From Calamus simplicifolius (lineage: Eukaryota > Streptophyta > Magnoliopsida > Arecales > Arecaceae), in assembly GCA_900491605.1 (NCBI GenBank), contig UESW01005008.1, positions 315,841-379,840 of the forward strand: a DNA stretch of 64,000 nt, read 5' to 3'. A program made the translations under genes and the position numbers. Under the pieces are notes generated by a model. The model did no database searches. It was given only the letters and a program-made list of their open reading frames with translations, and was not told where the DNA came from. Of this stretch, positions 37,001 through 47,744 are shown one piece after another. How positions within the stretch are numbered: position 1 is the stretch's first letter; each line of letters opens with the position of its first letter.

Positions 37001-40000
37001 CTAAGGGAAATCGAGCTCTTTCTGGGCTCACCACTTTCATGCAAAAAACCTTCGGTGTCGAAGGAAACCTTCAGCCAGCACATCAGCTCCTTCCATTCAC
37101 TACCGGCATTCTTCATTTCTTTCACATGAACACCTGTTTCCCACCTCTGCATTGTCCAACGTGGCCATTGCCCGAGCATGATTGTTGAAGTCTCATCATC
37201 ATCATACCATGCCTACCGTTATCATCATTGCCATGCCAACCAATATCATCATGCCAAGCCAACTGATATCATCATGCCATGCCAGCCGAATGCCTGCACT
37301 GTTTCTGGTGAAGCATGCTCGGCAGTGACTACTTACCTTGGAATTAACTTATATGACATCATGTTTTAGTTCCTACCTTAGATGGATTCCATTATTCACA
37401 TTCTAATGTTCAGACCTACAGCTATATGCAGGTGTAGTATTTTGTTTTTGTGAGGAATATAACATGCATGTTTTGGATATCATACCAATATATGAGCAAT
37501 GGGAATGGTGTGGATCACTTTTTATGCTGTTCTCTTTTTAATAATGCTTGTTTGTTTCAGGGTATGCTTTTGTTTATTTTGAAGATGAACGTGATGCTGA
37601 AGATGCCATACGAGGCCTAGATGATATTCCTTTTGGCTATAGTAGGCGTAGGCTGTCAGTTGAGTGGTCCAGGGTAATTTCCCTTCTTGAAAAAAAATTT
37701 CTTGCTTTCTTGTAGTACATATTATTAACAATAAACCTATATTTGTCTCAGCTATAACTTTGTATGGTTTAATTAATGTTTTTGTTGTTGGGCATTTTGT
37801 TTTGATTCTTTTGAATTTGGCAATAGCGTTGCTATGTCATTTGATGATCACTTATCTGAGTATTTTGTTCCAGCAAGGGGAACGTGGTCCACGACATCGT
37901 GATGGTTCTAGGTCAATGGCAAACGTGAGGCCTACTAAGACACTTTTTGTTATCAACTTTGATCCAATCCGTACAAGAGTCAGGGACATTGAAAGGCATT
38001 TTGAACCTTATGGGAAGATTTTAAATGTTCGGATTAGGAGGAACTTTGCATTTGTGCAGTTTGAAACCCAGGAAGAAGCCTCAAAGGCTCTCGAATGTAC
38101 AAATATGAGGTTAGCATCCTTACTCTCCTTTTACTTCATTAACATTATTCATCCTGAAAATATTCACCCAACAGTATAAAAGACTCTTGGCGTTTATTTT
38201 CTAGTTTAACAATAAAATGAGCATGCTTCTGTTGTGCATGTGTTCTCGTTTTACATTTATTTTGACCTGCATGCCTTTGTTACTACAGAGGCTCGATCAG
38301 GTTACTTATGGTATTACTTGTCAGTCAACTGGTATTTCTTTTGAGATGTAGCATATTTTGTTGCATTCCTTTGTAAATATGTGTTGAATTTTGGTAGTTC
38401 TGCTTCTCACCCATTGATATAATTACTTGTCGGAGCATGGTCCTGTTTCTGATAGGGGTTTTCTGCTTGCCCACACCTAAAATTGGCCCCCTTCCCTTTC
38501 ACACGCATGTGCATGCACGCATGCATGAGAAGGATGCATACACAGAATCCATTCTGGTAATGATCTGGTACCTCTGCATGCTTGTCAAAACTGATAGGTT
38601 TAGTTGTGATAAATACTTGGAAAAGAATTATCGACCAGTTTCCTTTTCATACTCAAAGATACATGTTACACATGACACTAATCATAATCCAAATTGTGTC
38701 TATTTATGAATGTGATTGCAGTAATAGTCCTTGGTGCTTGCTTGTATTCTTCACTGATGTATAAGGTTCTTTTTAAATTATTCTTGAATTCTATTATGAA
38801 GTGTTTTCTCTGTTTTTCTGACAATAGCTTGTTACTTTTGAATTTGTGGAAACTTTTTTGAATGTTTAAAATATTATTCAAAATGTTTTATGAAATTTGT
38901 TGAATTTTCCTATTAGTTGGAACATTTTTTTGATCTTAATTCATAGTCTTACCCCAATACCCAAACTTTTTTAGTGTAGTCTCTCTCTTTTTTTGGTTGA
39001 ATTGGAGTCCTTATTTTTTCAATGCATGCTACCAATGGTCTGTTTATTCATCAGATATTTTTGATCTCGAGCTTTTCTGGTTAGTCTACTTGGAGAATTC
39101 TGTTATATATTATGATCTTTCCTGTAATTGGGTTATATATTTTGCAGTCGGGATATCCAAGGCCTCTTTTTTTATCCTCTTTTTGCCTCATTAAGAAATT
39201 TTGGTTCTAGGGTGAGCTCACCACAGGCCTGTCAGTAACTAGATTAAATGCTTTGATAGGGGTATGGATTTTAGATGATTTTGTAGCTAGATTAATTTTC
39301 CAGTGTATATTTTGCTATGTAGTTAATTTCTATTTGATTGTAGAGCTGATTATGCAAGTTTTATGCCATTGAAACAAGTTATGTCGAGAATAGTTATGCA
39401 TGCCAGATTTGATAATTTTCTGTCTATCTGCTTTCCTGTTTGTAATGCTATTTCAAATTTTTTTTTTTTTTGATGTACTTAATCTCGCTTTTGTTTCCTA
39501 TTACTTTTGTCTGTATTTTTTACCATGAGTTTTAAGTATATTGCATGAATGCATAGTTCATGATGCTTGGAAATTATAACCATCATCATCATCTTTCCTC
39601 CTGTTCCACTTTGCAGCAAGTTATTGGATCGTGTAGTATCGGTTGAGTATGCCTTTAGGGATGATGATGAGCATGGTGATAGGCGGGACAGCCCTGGAAG
39701 AGGTGGTTATGGAAGGCGTGATGTTAGCCCTTATGGTCGCTCTGTTAGTCCGGTATACCGCAGGAGTCGTCCAAGTCCCGACTATGGTCGTGCCCATAGT
39801 CCTGCCTTTGATCGGTATGATGGACCATCATATGATAGGAGCAGAAGTCCTGATTATGGTCGTTATCGAAGGTGAGGATCGCAAAACTTTGTTAATGTGT
39901 TACCTATTTTTGACGTTAGCTTGTACCCATGCATATATTTGTTGATTTGCATGGTAGCTTTTAGGCTTTTGCACGTTCAACCACCACATGCATGAAATGT

Positions 40001-40253
40001 AGTGCAGAAGTCAATTGAGCTTCCAATTTTATTTGACTTAATGGATTAGAACTTAGGCCAATCAATTTTAGTTCAGATTCGCACTGTTTGAGACATATAT
40101 GTCTTATTTTATCAAGCATATGTTTCAGTGAAATCTCTATTTGATGCGATGGTTAGTTTTTAGAATTCTGATAGCTTCTGATGGTTTGCTTGATCAACTT
40201 ATCATGGCATTTTTTTGGACAGCCGGTCACCCATTCGGAGGTCCAGGACTTGA
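32705..40253 (+). CDS. RS31: Serine/arginine-rich splicing factor, RS31 type (five coding exons, 246 aa)
   Basis: Coding exons 32,705-32,810, 37,561-37,673, 37,874-38,109, 39,617-39,871 and 40,223-40,253 (TGA). All introns are GT-AG, phases agree, and the sum is 741 bases. RRM1 is at residues 2-72, with RNP2 VFCGNF and RNP1 YAFVYFED. RRM2 is at about 96-166 (LFVINF, NFAFVQFE). The tail is RS-rich with SPDYGR-type repeats, ending RSRSPIRRSRT. The DERDAEDAIR, RRLSVEWSR and KPTKTLFVINFDPIR-like blocks are diagnostic of the plant-specific RS subfamily (Arabidopsis RS31/RS31a/RS40/RS41, rice RS29/RS33). It acts in the nucleus in splice-site choice. The 4.75-kb first intron is unusually long and holds a probable poison exon. 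The assignment to RS31 rather than RS31a is less certain. Confidence 0.95.
33990..34049. repeat. (TA)n microsatellite in SR intron 1
   Basis: About 60 bases of alternating T and A, preceded by TGTATGTGTG. It generates spurious IYIYIY frames on both strands. Confidence 0.95.
34211..34500 (+). repeat. 150-bp tandem duplication in SR intron 1
   Basis: Two imperfect copies, starting at 34,211 and 34,361 with AATGTGTTTTGGGATAGAAT, and both ending in GGAGAATGCTTCTGT...CCTGGC. Copies differ by small indels and substitutions. Confidence 0.85.
36597..36860 (+). repeat. Direct repeat (about 80 bp, 180 bp apart) in SR intron 1
   Basis: TATTAAACAGGTCACTGCAA near 36,597 and again near 36,779, each followed by a similar stretch ending in CTGGATTATTTT. 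The second copy ends about 60 bases before the exon-like island. Confidence 0.8.
36916..37307 (+). other. Putative poison exon / alternative 3' region in SR intron 1
   Basis: GC-richer, exon-like island within an AT-rich intron, preceded by acceptor CAATTTCAG at 36,915. If spliced to exon 1, it adds about 14 residues and then TGA at 36,958-36,960, giving a truncated RRM1. A second acceptor (TTTGACGCAG, near 36,994) and a possible donor (CTG|GTGAAG at 37,307/37,308) are present. The 3' half carries repeated CATCATGCCATGCCA-like pieces. RS31 in Arabidopsis has light-regulated alternative 3' sites in the equivalent long intron, so autoregulation is a reasonable inference. Exact ends need transcripts. 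Confidence 0.6.
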
Positions 40254-41090
40254 AGCATCTGGATTCTGTGAGAAGTTATGCATTTTGAACAGTTCATCAG
40301 TAGTCATCAAGACCAATGTGGTTTAGCTCTTATCAAGTACGCCAATGTGGACCTAAAACATCTGGATTCTGTTCCTCTACTATCTGGTTAGCTATGTACA
40401 CCAATATGGTTATGCAAATGTGATTTCATGATTGGATAGTGGATTCTTCCTTTCTTTTCTTTAGAACTTCAGTGCTATGACTGGACTTTAGTTTCTTCCT
40501 AGTTGCCCTATTGTGGAAGTTCAGTACAGGATTTTGTCATGGATAACTGCCAACTAGTTTTGTTCATGATGTTGTGGAGCGATCAAAGTAATGCTCTGTT
40601 GGCCGCGTGCTCCTTTTGGATTGTATTATATTTGTCGCCTCCTGGATGCTCAGCAGGCGTTTGTTTTCTGGGGTGACCAGGCGGGGTACGGGTAAAGCTT
40701 GGATGGCAAATTTCTTGAGGTTCGGTTTGATTGAAATCCTTTTATTTGAAGAAGAATTTCCTTCACTTGTATTGGTGGTCTTCATGGGAGGGTTATCAGA
40801 AAACCGGAACGGCCGTCGGTTTTCGGTTTTTTTTTTTCCCTTTGCCTTTTCTGTTAGCTGAATGGCTATCAGCTTTAAGATGTTCTTTTTGTACCCTCCT
40901 GCGTCTTGTCATACTTACCGGCTTTTTACTGGTATGTTCTGATGAGGGTTCAGTGTACGGTAGGGGCCGCTACAGTGGCTGTACTGTTATATCGGAAATT
41001 CGGAATGCCGACCACTTGAGTAGCTCGTACGGCGATTCAACTCTCTTTTATTGCTTACGAAGACAAGACCTTTTCTGTAGGATGGTTCAA
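40254..41090 (+). other. 3' UTR and downstream region of the SR gene
   Basis: No ORF of note. The 3' UTR should lie in the first few hundred bases, but no polyadenylation signal stands out. The MULE starts 846 bases after the stop codon. Confidence 0.5.
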
Positions 41091-41098
41091 TTGGATTC
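41091..41098. other. MULE target site duplication, left copy
   Basis: TTGGATTC immediately before the TIR tip GAAAAGTCTTTG. The right copy TTGGATTC is at 55,582-55,589. With one more base (A versus C) it would be the 9-bp duplication usual for MULEs. Confidence 0.88.
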
Positions 41099-41495
41099 GA
41101 AAAGTCTTTGAACATCGCTCTCGTGCAGCAAAGTCTATTTGATTTTTTTTTTTTGATTGATTTATGTGGAGTCTACATAAAGAATGGTGTTGGGCAGCAT
41201 GGTTCTGCTACGATGTTGATGGATATTTAAAGTAGTTTATTTTTTTTAAAATTAACGTACGGATAAAAATGCTTTTTTCTTTCATTTTAGCGTCATTTTA
41301 TATTTCATCTATACAAAAAGAACTTTTTCTTCCTCCTCGTTCTGGATTTTGGATGCATCATCGGAATCAGTTGAGTACGAATCGTCGCCCTCATTCTGAG
41401 AGTTCGATCAAAAGAAAATATTTCAGCTTCGAGGCTGAAAAACCTGGCTACTGAGTCTTTTACAAAAACTTTTGTAGGAAATGTCGTTCACAGCA
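41099..41495 (+). repeat. MULE left terminal inverted repeat
   Basis: Matches the reverse complement of 55,115-55,580. The strongest block is 41,340-41,490 (GAAAATATTTCAGCTTCGAG, AAACCTGGCTACTG, GGAAATGTCGTTC). Matching is patchier in the outer third, where the left copy has lost about 40 bases near 41,145. Confidence 0.9.
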
Positions 41496-41544
41496 CAAAA
41501 CATTTTTTCATTGTGAGGTTGTTGTGGTTTATGATCTCGATGAT

Positions 41545-41830
41545 AGGGTTTTCTATTAGAGTGTCGTGGGTTTTCAACTAATGCTTTGTCTTAATGTTTT
41601 GAACTATGGTGTCATGGCGAGTTTTCAACTAGGGTGTAGTGGTTTTTTTTTGCAAGGGTGTTGTGGGTTTTGAATTAATGCTGTTTGTCTTAACGTTTTG
41701 AACTAGAGTATCGTGGGTTTTAAACTAGGGTGTCGTGAGTTTTGAGTACGGGTGTCGTGTGCTTTGAGCATGGTAGGGTATCGTGGGTTTTGAGCACGGG
41801 TATCGTAGGTTTTGAACTAGGGTGTCGTGG
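41545..41830 (+). repeat. Short degenerate repeats, GGGTGTCGTGGGTTTT type
   Basis: About ten imperfect copies of a 22-28-base unit (AGGGTGTCGTGGGTTTTGAA). The octamer GGGTGTCG is on the plus strand here, opposite to the array that follows from 41,930. Confidence 0.8.
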
Positions 41831-42385
41831 GTTTCAATAAAATAAGAGCGAATGGCAGCAAACACTCAGGAGTACCTTGCCTCGTTTGCGAACAGAAACC
41901 ATCAATGAAGAGAGTGTATGGAAGCCAAATACTGCGACACCTTAGTACCAATGTTGCGATACCCGTGCTTAAAACTGACCATGGAGAGAATCTCTGCGAC
42001 ACCCTTAGCTTTAGGGCGACGACACTCGTGCTTACAAATGACCACAGAGAGAATCCCAGCGATACCCCTGTGGAATTCGGTCGAAAATTATTCGTGACAC
42101 CTCAGTTGAAATCTCACGACACCCTAGCTTAAGGGCGACGACACCCGTGCTTATAAATGACCACGGAAGAATCCCTATGAAACCCCTGCGGAATTCGGTC
42201 GAAAATCATTCGCGACACCCCAATTGAAATCTCAAGATACCCTAGCTTTAGGACGACGACACCCATGCTTACAAATGACCACGGAGAGAATCCCCGCGAC
42301 ACCCCTATGGAATTCGGTCGAAAATCATTCGCGACACTCCAGTTGAAATCTCACGACACCCTAGCTTTAGGGCGACGACACCCGT

Positions 42386-43663
42386 TGTCACGCCCCCAAC
42401 CTGACGCCTAGGTCGGTGCCGAGGCGTGGCGCGCTGCAGGGGCGGCAGTGCGCGTGGCGGACGAGGTGAGGTTCGCCATACTTGGGTCGGTGCCCAAGTG
42501 ACTTGGCCGCAGAGGGTCAAGGGTCGGACGGATGCCCAGGGAGCAGGGTGTCAAGGAGCTTGGCGGTGCGCCAGTACTGCCAGGGGCCGGCATTAGGATG
42601 AATGCCAAGGGCCATGGCGCACATGCGGATCCGACCACAGCGAGGTTCCATGGAGGGAACCTCATGCAGGGGAAGGAGATCCCAGCGTGACGCGACGCAG
42701 CAGGGGCAGCGGAGCGTGGGGCAAGGCCACAGGCGGGTCTTTCCCAAGTAAGGCCGCACAGACCGCGCGGGCCAAAGCGCATCAGCCAAAGGATGACACA
42801 ACATGGACGCGGGGCTGGTAGGAGGCCAGCAACATGCGCGGAGATAGCACGGACCCGTGGCGTGCATGGTGGACATGAAGACATGGCGAGCGGTTTCAAC
42901 TTCAAGACTCTCGATGGACGGTTGCAGTTATGGGGGCGGTGGCCGAAACCGCCCAACACATTGGGCCAGAAGGACGGCGTGGGGGACAGGGCGCGCGCGG
43001 GGCGCACGCACGGCTGGCGCACACCCGGGCGGTTGTCCAACTGCCCGGCCAAGCTGCAAACCAACCAGTACATGCGCGCAGGAGGCGCGCATGACCAGCG
43101 GAGGCTGGGGGAGAGTGGACCAAGTGGAAGTTGCCCAACCACCCACTTGGAGGAAGTTGAAGGCCATGATCCCAAGTGGTTATGGCAACCACCTTGGAGA
43201 GTGCACATCATGGGCTGAGTGGTGTCTTATGTGGCACCATGTGAGGGACATGGGCTCACTTCATGGGGGAGTGGGCGCCAACCAACTATAACCACCAGGT
43301 GGTTATTCCAACCGCCCCACTTACTTGAGATAGTGGAGGCATGGGTCCAACCGGCTATATAAGGACCATGCCATGGCATTGGGTTGGGTAGGAGTGTTGT
43401 AAGCACTTTGTGGCTAAAGTGCGGGTAGATTAGGGGAGAGATCTATTTACTCCTGGAGGCTTGTATCCTTTGTTGTGTATGATCAATGAAGGTTGGGGAT
43501 TCCTCGTAATTGTGCTTGTGTGTTTGGGTGAGGGTGGTGCACGTAGCATTCTAAGGGGCTACGGGACTTTGAGAGGAGAGGCTGACTCAAGGGAGGACCT
43601 TGGGTGCCGGCACGCTCAGGGAGGGCCTTAGAAAAAAAAATATCCTAGACCTGGGGCGTGACA
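42386..43663 (+). mobile_element. Solo LTR inserted in the MULE array (1,278 bp, TSD CCCGT)
   Basis: Starts TGTCACGCCCCC and ends GGGGCGTGACA, an inverted terminal match with TG/CA borders, and is flanked by CCCGT at 42,381-42,385 and 43,664-43,668. No internal region or second LTR is present, so it arose by LTR-LTR recombination. It is much more GC-rich than its surroundings. A TATA box (CTATATAAGG, 43,355-43,364) in the plus direction suggests the element was plus-strand. Long overlapping ORFs in it (about 42,408-43,291, both strands) come from GC richness. Class (Gypsy or Copia) is not determinable without internal sequence. Confidence 0.92.
43355..43364 (+). promoter_or_regulatory. TATA box of the solo LTR
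   Basis: CTATATAAGG about 300 bases before the LTR end; the right place for the U3/R promoter of a plus-strand element. The ULP gene starts about 1.6 kb downstream in the same direction. Confidence 0.6.
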
Positions 43664-44824
43664 CCCGTGCTTACAAATGACCACGGAGAGAATCCCAGCG
43701 ACACCCATGTGGAATTCGGCCGAAAATCATTCGCGACACCCCAGTTGAAATCTCACGATACCCTAGCTTTAGGGCGACGACATCGTGCTTACAAATGACC
43801 ACGGAGAGAATCCTCGCGATACCCCTGTGGAATTCGGCCGAAAATCCTTCGTAACATCCCAGTTGAAATCTCACGACACCCTAGCTTTAAGGCGACGACA
43901 CTCGTGCCTAAAACTGACCACGGAGAGAATTCCCGCGACACCCCCGGGTGGAATTCGGCCGGGAATCCTTCGCGACACCCCTGTTGAAATCTCACGACAC
44001 CCTAGCTTTAAAGAGATGACACCCGTGCTTAAAACTGACCACGGAGAGAATCCTCGCGACACCCTAGTTCGAATTCGGCCGAAAATCCTTCGTGACACCC
44101 CAGATGTAATCTCACGACACCCTAGCTCTAAGGAGACGACACCCGTGCTTAAAATTGACCACGGAAAGAATCCCAGCGACACCCTAGTTCAAATTCGGCC
44201 GAAAATCCTTCACGACACCCAAGTTGAAATATCACGACACCCTAGCTTTAAGGAAACGACACCCTTACTTAAAACTGACCACATAGAGAGTCCCTCGACA
44301 CCCTAGTTCGAATTTGCCGTAAATCCTTCGCGACACCCCAGTTGAAATCTCATGACACCCTAGCTTTAAGGCGATGACACCTTACTTAAAACTGACCACA
44401 TAGAGAATCCCCGCGACACCCTAGTTCAAATTCGGCTGTAAATCATTCGCGACACCCCAGTTGAAATCTCACGACACCCTAGCTTTAAGGCGACGACACC
44501 CTTACTTAAAACTGACCACATAGAGAATCCCCGCGATACCCTAGTTCGAATTCGCCGTAAATCCTTCGCGACACCCCAGTTGAAATCTCACGATACCCTA
44601 GCTTTAAGGCGACGACACCCATGCTTGAACAAGGCGGGAATTTTGACGTCACCCTAGTACTAATTCGACGACACCCTAGTAACTCAGCCATGCCATCTTT
44701 TCGAGAAAAGTTGCAAAACATGGGCAGTTCCTATGGGTTTGCGGGTCAGTGTGATGTGATCGTGGCGATCCTGGTGTCCTTTCGTATTTCTCTAAGGTCG
44801 GCATAAACCCTAGAGGTCATTCGT

Positions 44825-44892
44825 CTGTTGCTCGAGAAGCCATCCTTTTGCTCGAGAAGCCATCCTTCGTCTCTTGCTCGAGAAGCCACTGG
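44825..44892 (+). repeat. Triplicated CTCGAGAAGCCA element before the ULP gene
   Basis: TTGCTCGAGAAGCCA occurs three times (near 44,828, 44,850 and 44,876), 45-110 bases before the presumed ATG, probably in the 5' UTR or core promoter. Confidence 0.75.
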
Positions 44893-44937
44893 TCTCCTAA
44901 ATTTCTTCCATAGTTCATTCTTCCGTATACTTCATTC

Positions 44938-47655
44938 ATGGAGATGAGTGCTTTCGTTTGTGGACGAAGACCGCGAACAAAGAAGAAGCAGACGGAGAAA
45001 ATGGCGGAACAATGCAAGGACATGGTTCTTCGTTCGAATGAGGATGCGGCTCCTTCAGGTATGTTTATCACTATGTTAAAATATTATGACATCCTCTCTT
45101 AAAATTTCATGACAAGTATGTCTTATGTCTTACCCCCTGTTTCAGTTGATATGAAAATTGTTCCAGTCCCCCAGTGAAGGCTTCCCAGCTGTTTAAGAAT
45201 AGTTGCAGGCCGGCCGTATACGTTCAGAAGGTTTGGAAGATGGGGTTCACTAGACGGCATACAAAACTTATTCGAAGGACCCCATTTGGTGCCTTCGTCG
45301 ACATGCAGACGTTCACAGTCGATGGGCGACTGCTAGCAGACATCATAAGATGTCACAATGGAGGCGACGAGTTCATTTTCTGCGGAAAGCCAGTTCTATT
45401 CAGTGCCGACGAAGTCGCACTCATTCTGGGACTTCCAGCTCATGGGAAGAAGATCGACACGTCCAGCCAATTGTTCAACGGAAGGTTGTTCAGACGGTTT
45501 GGCCAGGGTTTAGATCTTCGCCAAGAAGGTTTGGAGAAGTTAATATTTCAACTCCGATCATCTAAGGTACAGGAGGATGTCGAGGACACCGTCCGACTTT
45601 GGATCGCATACATGTTGGCCATGTTTTTGGCTCCAAAGTCTAATCAGAGATGTCCACGGTATCTCATCCAGCACTTGGATGACTTAAGTCAACTGGATAG
45701 CATCGACTGGGCTTCGGCATTGAAGGAGTTGATTGTTCTGGCTCTCCCAGAAATAGCTGCTTGCTTGCGTTCCGAGGAGCCGGTCCACTCAAAGAATGCA
45801 AAAAAAGTTAGGAGGCAGCCTACCCTGTTCGGATGCTCGGCAGCACTGGTGGTAAGGATTATTGAGACGCATAAGTAGTGTTCTTAGTATAATTTTTTTT
45901 AATATTACATTATTTAATATCCAAAAAATATCATGTTCAGGCGTGGTTCCTCGAGCATACATCAATGCGAGAACCAGCATACCCTGATAAACTGCCCCGG
46001 CTGTTGAAGTGGTATGACCACCAAATGAAGATCCAGTCGGTTCGGGTTGCCGACTTGCAGCCTCACGACTTGGTAAGCTAGTACATTGCTCCATTGCTCT
46101 GACCATATTTTTCAACTTAATGCGTCAATATGTTCACTTAATATTAATTTGTTATCATCTTGCGTTGCAGATGGAGGGAGCTACTGTACCACTGTCAGAA
46201 GAGCGCTGGCTTCTCACTCAGCAGAATGTAGCATCCCCTCAACCAACAGATACCTGCGCCCCTCAACCAACGGATAGCTGCGCAGGATGTGCCGAGTTGA
46301 GGACTGAATTGGAGTGCGTTAAGGATCAACTCGACGATGTCAGGCACAGGCTGTCCATTGCTGAGAGCCTCCTCAGTTCACTGCTCAGAAAGGAAAGTAA
46401 TGCAATAAATGAGGAGGACAAGGGAGACGGGAAAACAGAGAAGGTGCATTCCCTGGAGTTGGTCCTCCGCGAGCCTGGTAATGGAAATAGTGAGGAGAAG
46501 AAGATGGAGGAGGACCATTCATCCGAGTGTCCAATTGAGATGGGGAATGCAAAAGCAGAGGAGAAGAGATTGGAGGGGGATTCATTGGATGATAAAATAG
46601 AGCATGGAATGAAAATAAAGATGAGTCCATATCCGATAATAAACTTGGCACCCCTGCGCCAAAGGGTGATAATATGGACATAGAAATCGTTGGAGTGCCT
46701 TCGCTTGTTAGGAGGGTTAAAAAAGAGCCGAGGAAGCGTAAGGCATCCACGGTCGTCGGAGAATGTTATGAGACAACCCGTCCTAAAAAGTCGGCGAAGA
46801 CAGTGGGCACGTCAAAGCCCAACACAACGGTCGAAGATGACCAAATTATTATTCAAAATTTTTTGAGCGAACGACTAACCGATGAGATCGTCTACACCAA
46901 TATGTTTTCTGGCGTTGTAACAAGAAAAAATCTTCAAGATCTCATTAACAATGAAATGATAATAGATGATGTAAGTATATCAAGAAACCTGTTCTAGTTG
47001 TTGATTTTAGAATTATATTAATCGGTTTACATTGCATTGGCAGATAATTGATGCCGGCCAGGAGTTTCTGATGCGCAACTGGACAGAGCATCCGGACCGA
47101 TACCATAAGTGCATATTTGCATCAGTTTTTGTATCCGCTCTGTGTCTGACTTCCTCATCACCTGCTCATGAACTCGCTGGAACATCAGGGGCCTCGATAT
47201 TTGACAATGTATCGGATGAAGATAAGGCCCAATTCCGGTTTCTTTTCACCATAATAAACTCTGATAACTCGCACTGGCATTTGGTTGCTGTCGACATGGA
47301 AAGAAAGGTGTTCATGCACCTGAATTCAATGAAACGCAACCCCAAGTACAAGGCCAATGCAAGGAAATGGCATACAATTCTTGGCCACATATTCCATATC
47401 TACTGCGATAAGAAGGAAGCGATGACTTGGCCGATGGAAGAGATTTCGGATTGCCCAAGCCAACCGACCGGATCGCTGGATTGCGGCCTATACTGTCTGA
47501 GATACATGGAATGTCTTGCTCGACGGGACAATCCTGATATGAAGATGGATTTCACGGATGAGGAAGTCAGAGATTACCGGCGACACTTAGCTGCGACGAT
47601 ATTGAGAGAGGGCCTGAACAAAAAGATTAGCGACATTGTCGAAAAATGTTCTTAA
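44938..47655 (+). CDS. Ulp1/SENP-like (C48) SUMO-type cysteine protease of the MULE, one frameshift
   Basis: Exons 44,938-45,058, 45,175-45,851, 45,941-46,072, 46,171-46,970 and 47,044-47,655. All introns are GT-AG and phases agree, except that exon 4 is 800 bases where 801 is needed. The frame changes near 46,606-46,612, consistent with loss of one base. The N-terminal part (exons 2-3) is a domain with FGAFVDMQ, FSADEVALILGLPAHGKK and AWFLEHTSM, as in other plant ULP-MULE proteins. Exon 4 encodes a coiled-coil, acidic linker. Exon 5 is the C48 catalytic domain: His in SHWHLVAVD, Gln and Cys in SQPTGSLDCGLYCL. Asn (HLNSM) stands where Asp is usual. C48 enzymes cleave SUMO-like proteins; the real substrate is unknown. 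About 780 aa if the frameshift is ignored. Confidence 0.85.
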
Positions 47656-47744
47656 TTTTTTTATTCTTCTTTGAATGAAAATTGAATGTAATTTATTCAT
47701 ATTAACACTGATTAATATTTAATGCAAATGCACAAATTTTATAT

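Larger units (their letters stand above)
41930..44690 (+). repeat. Left 120-bp tandem array of the MULE (interrupted by a solo LTR)
   Basis: About twelve units on both sides of the LTR at 42,386-43,663. Consecutive units start at 44,022, 44,142 and 44,262, an exact period of 120. Each unit carries CGACACCC-like octamers four times: around GACGACACCCGTGCTT, GCGACACCCCTGTGG, CGCGACACCCCAGTTG and CACGACACCCTAGC. Open frames here are repeat artefacts. Confidence 0.92.

Noticed and set aside
39567..39945. Two alternative frames over SR exon 4
   Set aside because: Only the RDDDEHGDRR frame joins the flanking exons in phase; the Met/Val-rich frame is a shadow.
42408..43291. Long overlapping ORFs on both strands (up to 267 aa)
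   Set aside because: They lie in a GC-rich solo LTR, in several frames at once, with no domain.
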